Of a stretch of DNA of 64,000 nt, positions 62,373-64,000 are shown one piece after another. Numbering within the stretch: position 1 is the first letter of the stretch; the number at the start of each line of letters is the position of its first letter. Both the position numbers and the translations under genes were made by a program. The stretch lies in the NCBI GenBank assembly GCA_018881555.1, contig JACAXG010000026.1, positions 4,707,459-4,771,458 of the forward strand, read 5' to 3'. The notes under the pieces are model-generated. The model saw only the letters and a list, made by a program, of their open reading frames with translations, ran no database searches and was not told where the DNA came from. This stretch comes from Amblyornis subalaris. Its lineage: Eukaryota > Chordata > Aves > Passeriformes > Ptilonorhynchidae.

Positions 62373-64000
62373 GGAAGTAGAAACAGTAGATGTTCCTCCT
62401 AGAACACAAAGAGATTGAGTTTTATATCATTATTATCCAAGAGTATCAAAAACTGAGTCTTTGCTCTGATACATGGTGGAGCATCTCTGTCTCCACACAC
62501 TGTGCCAGGAGGATCCACCACCAACTTAACAGAAGTTTCCTTCATAACTCTACTGCAANTCCATTCTTCAACTCCCACCATCCTGGTCTTGAAAATATAT
62601 TTTTCCTTCATAAACACACAATTCAACAGCATGAAGGAATTGACTAAGCGAGGTTGATTTCTTTATATCTGCTCCTATTTCCCTTCTGCTGATCTTCAAC
62701 ACTCAAAAGCAGAAGATTGCAACTTTTAANATAAAAGTGGAAATAAAATTTCAGCAAAGCAGGGTCATTCTTCTTCTCTTTTTTTTTCCCCACGGTGCCT
62801 ACCAACAGCTAGAACAGTACTCAGATTTCAAGAGTGTCACGTCTTTAAAGCATAAGCCCAAAAATCTAGCAGTAGAAAAAAAATTAAAATTGAAAAGTTG
62901 AAAGCTGACTTTTGTCCAGATTTTCAATGAACTTTTCATCTTTCACTGTGCTCTGTAACCTTAAACTATTTTAAGTATGCATTTGTTCTTTTTGTTATTA
63001 ATCTAAATTTTATGATATCTTTGAAATTACTTTACACATAAATTGAAAATTATTTAATTAAGAGATTCTTGACATCAAAGGAGACAGTAATTCATTAAAA
63101 CNTGTTCTCTCCTAGTGTACAAACCCATATCAAGTCCATGGATAATCAAACAGACAGATAACAATAAATAGCTCAGCCAGACCCATTGCAGGACGATGGA
63201 TGGCAAATAACGATTGTAGACAAATTCTCAAGCTTTGCCACAATCACAAGCAGTATGANATCACCCTAACTAGTGGGAACTGCATCACTGTCACAATTTT
63301 TCCTATGTCTTCATCAGCCTCAGGACTTTTCCATGCTCTCATCTTCAGACCAGTCTTCCCCTAGCTGATTCGATCTGTTTGTAGACAAGGACTACCCGGT
63401 AAGAACTGTCATGATCGATTATCAAATAGATATCATCACAGCTAAGACTCAAAAGCAGATTTTCCTCTCATTTAAAGTGACATAATTCTAGAAATTTCAG
63501 TGGAATTACATAACGATCACAAGAAAGATGGTGAGTACATTCCAGATACTANCCCCAGACACACCCCAATATACAGCACAATGCCACAGTTCTTCTCAAG
63601 CAAGTACAAGAAATAAAACACAATCTTATATTTTCAGAAGACACTTGACCGGGGCATTCCCCAAGGGCTATATTCTATATAACATGTTAATCTTTTAAAC
63701 CAGAAGCAGCAGATTTGGTATCTCAACTGCTTTCCAGAAGGCATGCTGAATGGAGCAAATGAAGAACAGGCTCTCCCTACCTCTTTTCTGGANATAAAAA
63801 ATTCAGAACTCTATCTGTGGTTTCCTGAAGTAAGCACTAATATGTCATACAATATGTCAGCAAGATTTAAAAATATAACTAAAGAACACTTTTTGAAATA
63901 CACAACCTAAGACTTGATGTTGTTTTTTTTGGTTATATTTGCTGCTGACTTTCACTCATTCAGTCCTGCAGCAACTTTCTCTAAGACTTCTAAGGAACCT

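Larger units (their letters stand above)
57013..64000. other. Non-coding AT-rich DNA, no gene seen
   Basis: No frame exceeds about 92 codons and none resembles a protein I know. The one distinctive spot is about 60290-60620. There a repeat-free segment holds a CAGCTG E-box, TAATTTAATTG and, near 60510-60530, four CpG sites within some 25 bases around GGCGCGC, next to TTTTGCAT. A tandem AT-rich duplication at 61824 and a poly(A) run at 62357 are listed separately. Single N bases are frequent throughout. Confidence 0.6.

Noticed and set aside
1..64000. CRISPR array, operon, phage or other prokaryotic system
   Set aside because: No regularly spaced repeats, no clustered long open frames and no ribosome-binding sites; the CR1 fragments show that this is vertebrate nuclear DNA.

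Overview
This window looks like vertebrate, very probably bird, non-coding DNA. The evidence is its AT-rich, CpG-poor base composition, the absence of any convincing gene, and the fact that every recognisable mobile element belongs to one family: short 5'-truncated CR1 LINE fragments of the avian type. Their 3' ends carry the characteristic ATTCTATG / ATTCTGTG octamers. Several encode the tail of the CR1 ORF2 protein (a WN-x-LPRE-type motif followed by SLEVFK). I see no bacterial-style operons, no rRNA or tRNA, no CRISPR array, no recognisable long terminal repeat and no endogenous virus. The longest open frames are about 110-121 codons, as expected by chance in 64 kb.

Layout. 1-2975: non-coding, with an A-rich/GT-rich strand-skewed tract near 0.94-1.07 kb. 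2976-3285: CR1 (minus). 3286-10896: non-coding. 10897-11072: CR1 fragment (plus). 11073-18458: non-coding, with an AAT/ATT palindromic microsatellite at 11.74-11.84 kb and a small CpG cluster at 13.4-13.65 kb. 18459-18797: CR1 (plus). 20563-20896: CR1 (minus). 20897-48033: a long stretch with no recognised mobile element, holding only short simple repeats, small hairpins and a few islands of higher GC. 48034-48368: CR1 (minus) with an internal deletion. 50694-50975: CR1 (plus) that still keeps an open ORF2 tail. 56511-57012: the longest CR1 copy (plus). 57013-64000: non-coding, with a compact CpG-rich spot near 60.5 kb.

The seven CR1 pieces total about 2.3 kb (roughly 3.6% of the window). Four are in plus and three in minus orientation, and by their 3' ends they fall into at least three or four subfamilies, so they are independent insertions of different ages. 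No genes can be seen working together. The stretch is best read as intergenic sequence or the interior of a large intron; the sequence alone cannot separate these.

Peculiarities worth a second look are: the many isolated single N bases, which look like masked ambiguous or heterozygous sites and are strikingly scarce from about 20.8 to 29.1 kb; the internally deleted CR1 at 48 kb; the small CpG clusters at 13.4 and 60.5 kb; and a GC-raised, CpG-retaining segment at 26.7-27.0 kb that is open on both strands and could hide an exon. I did not find a convincing undescribed biological system.
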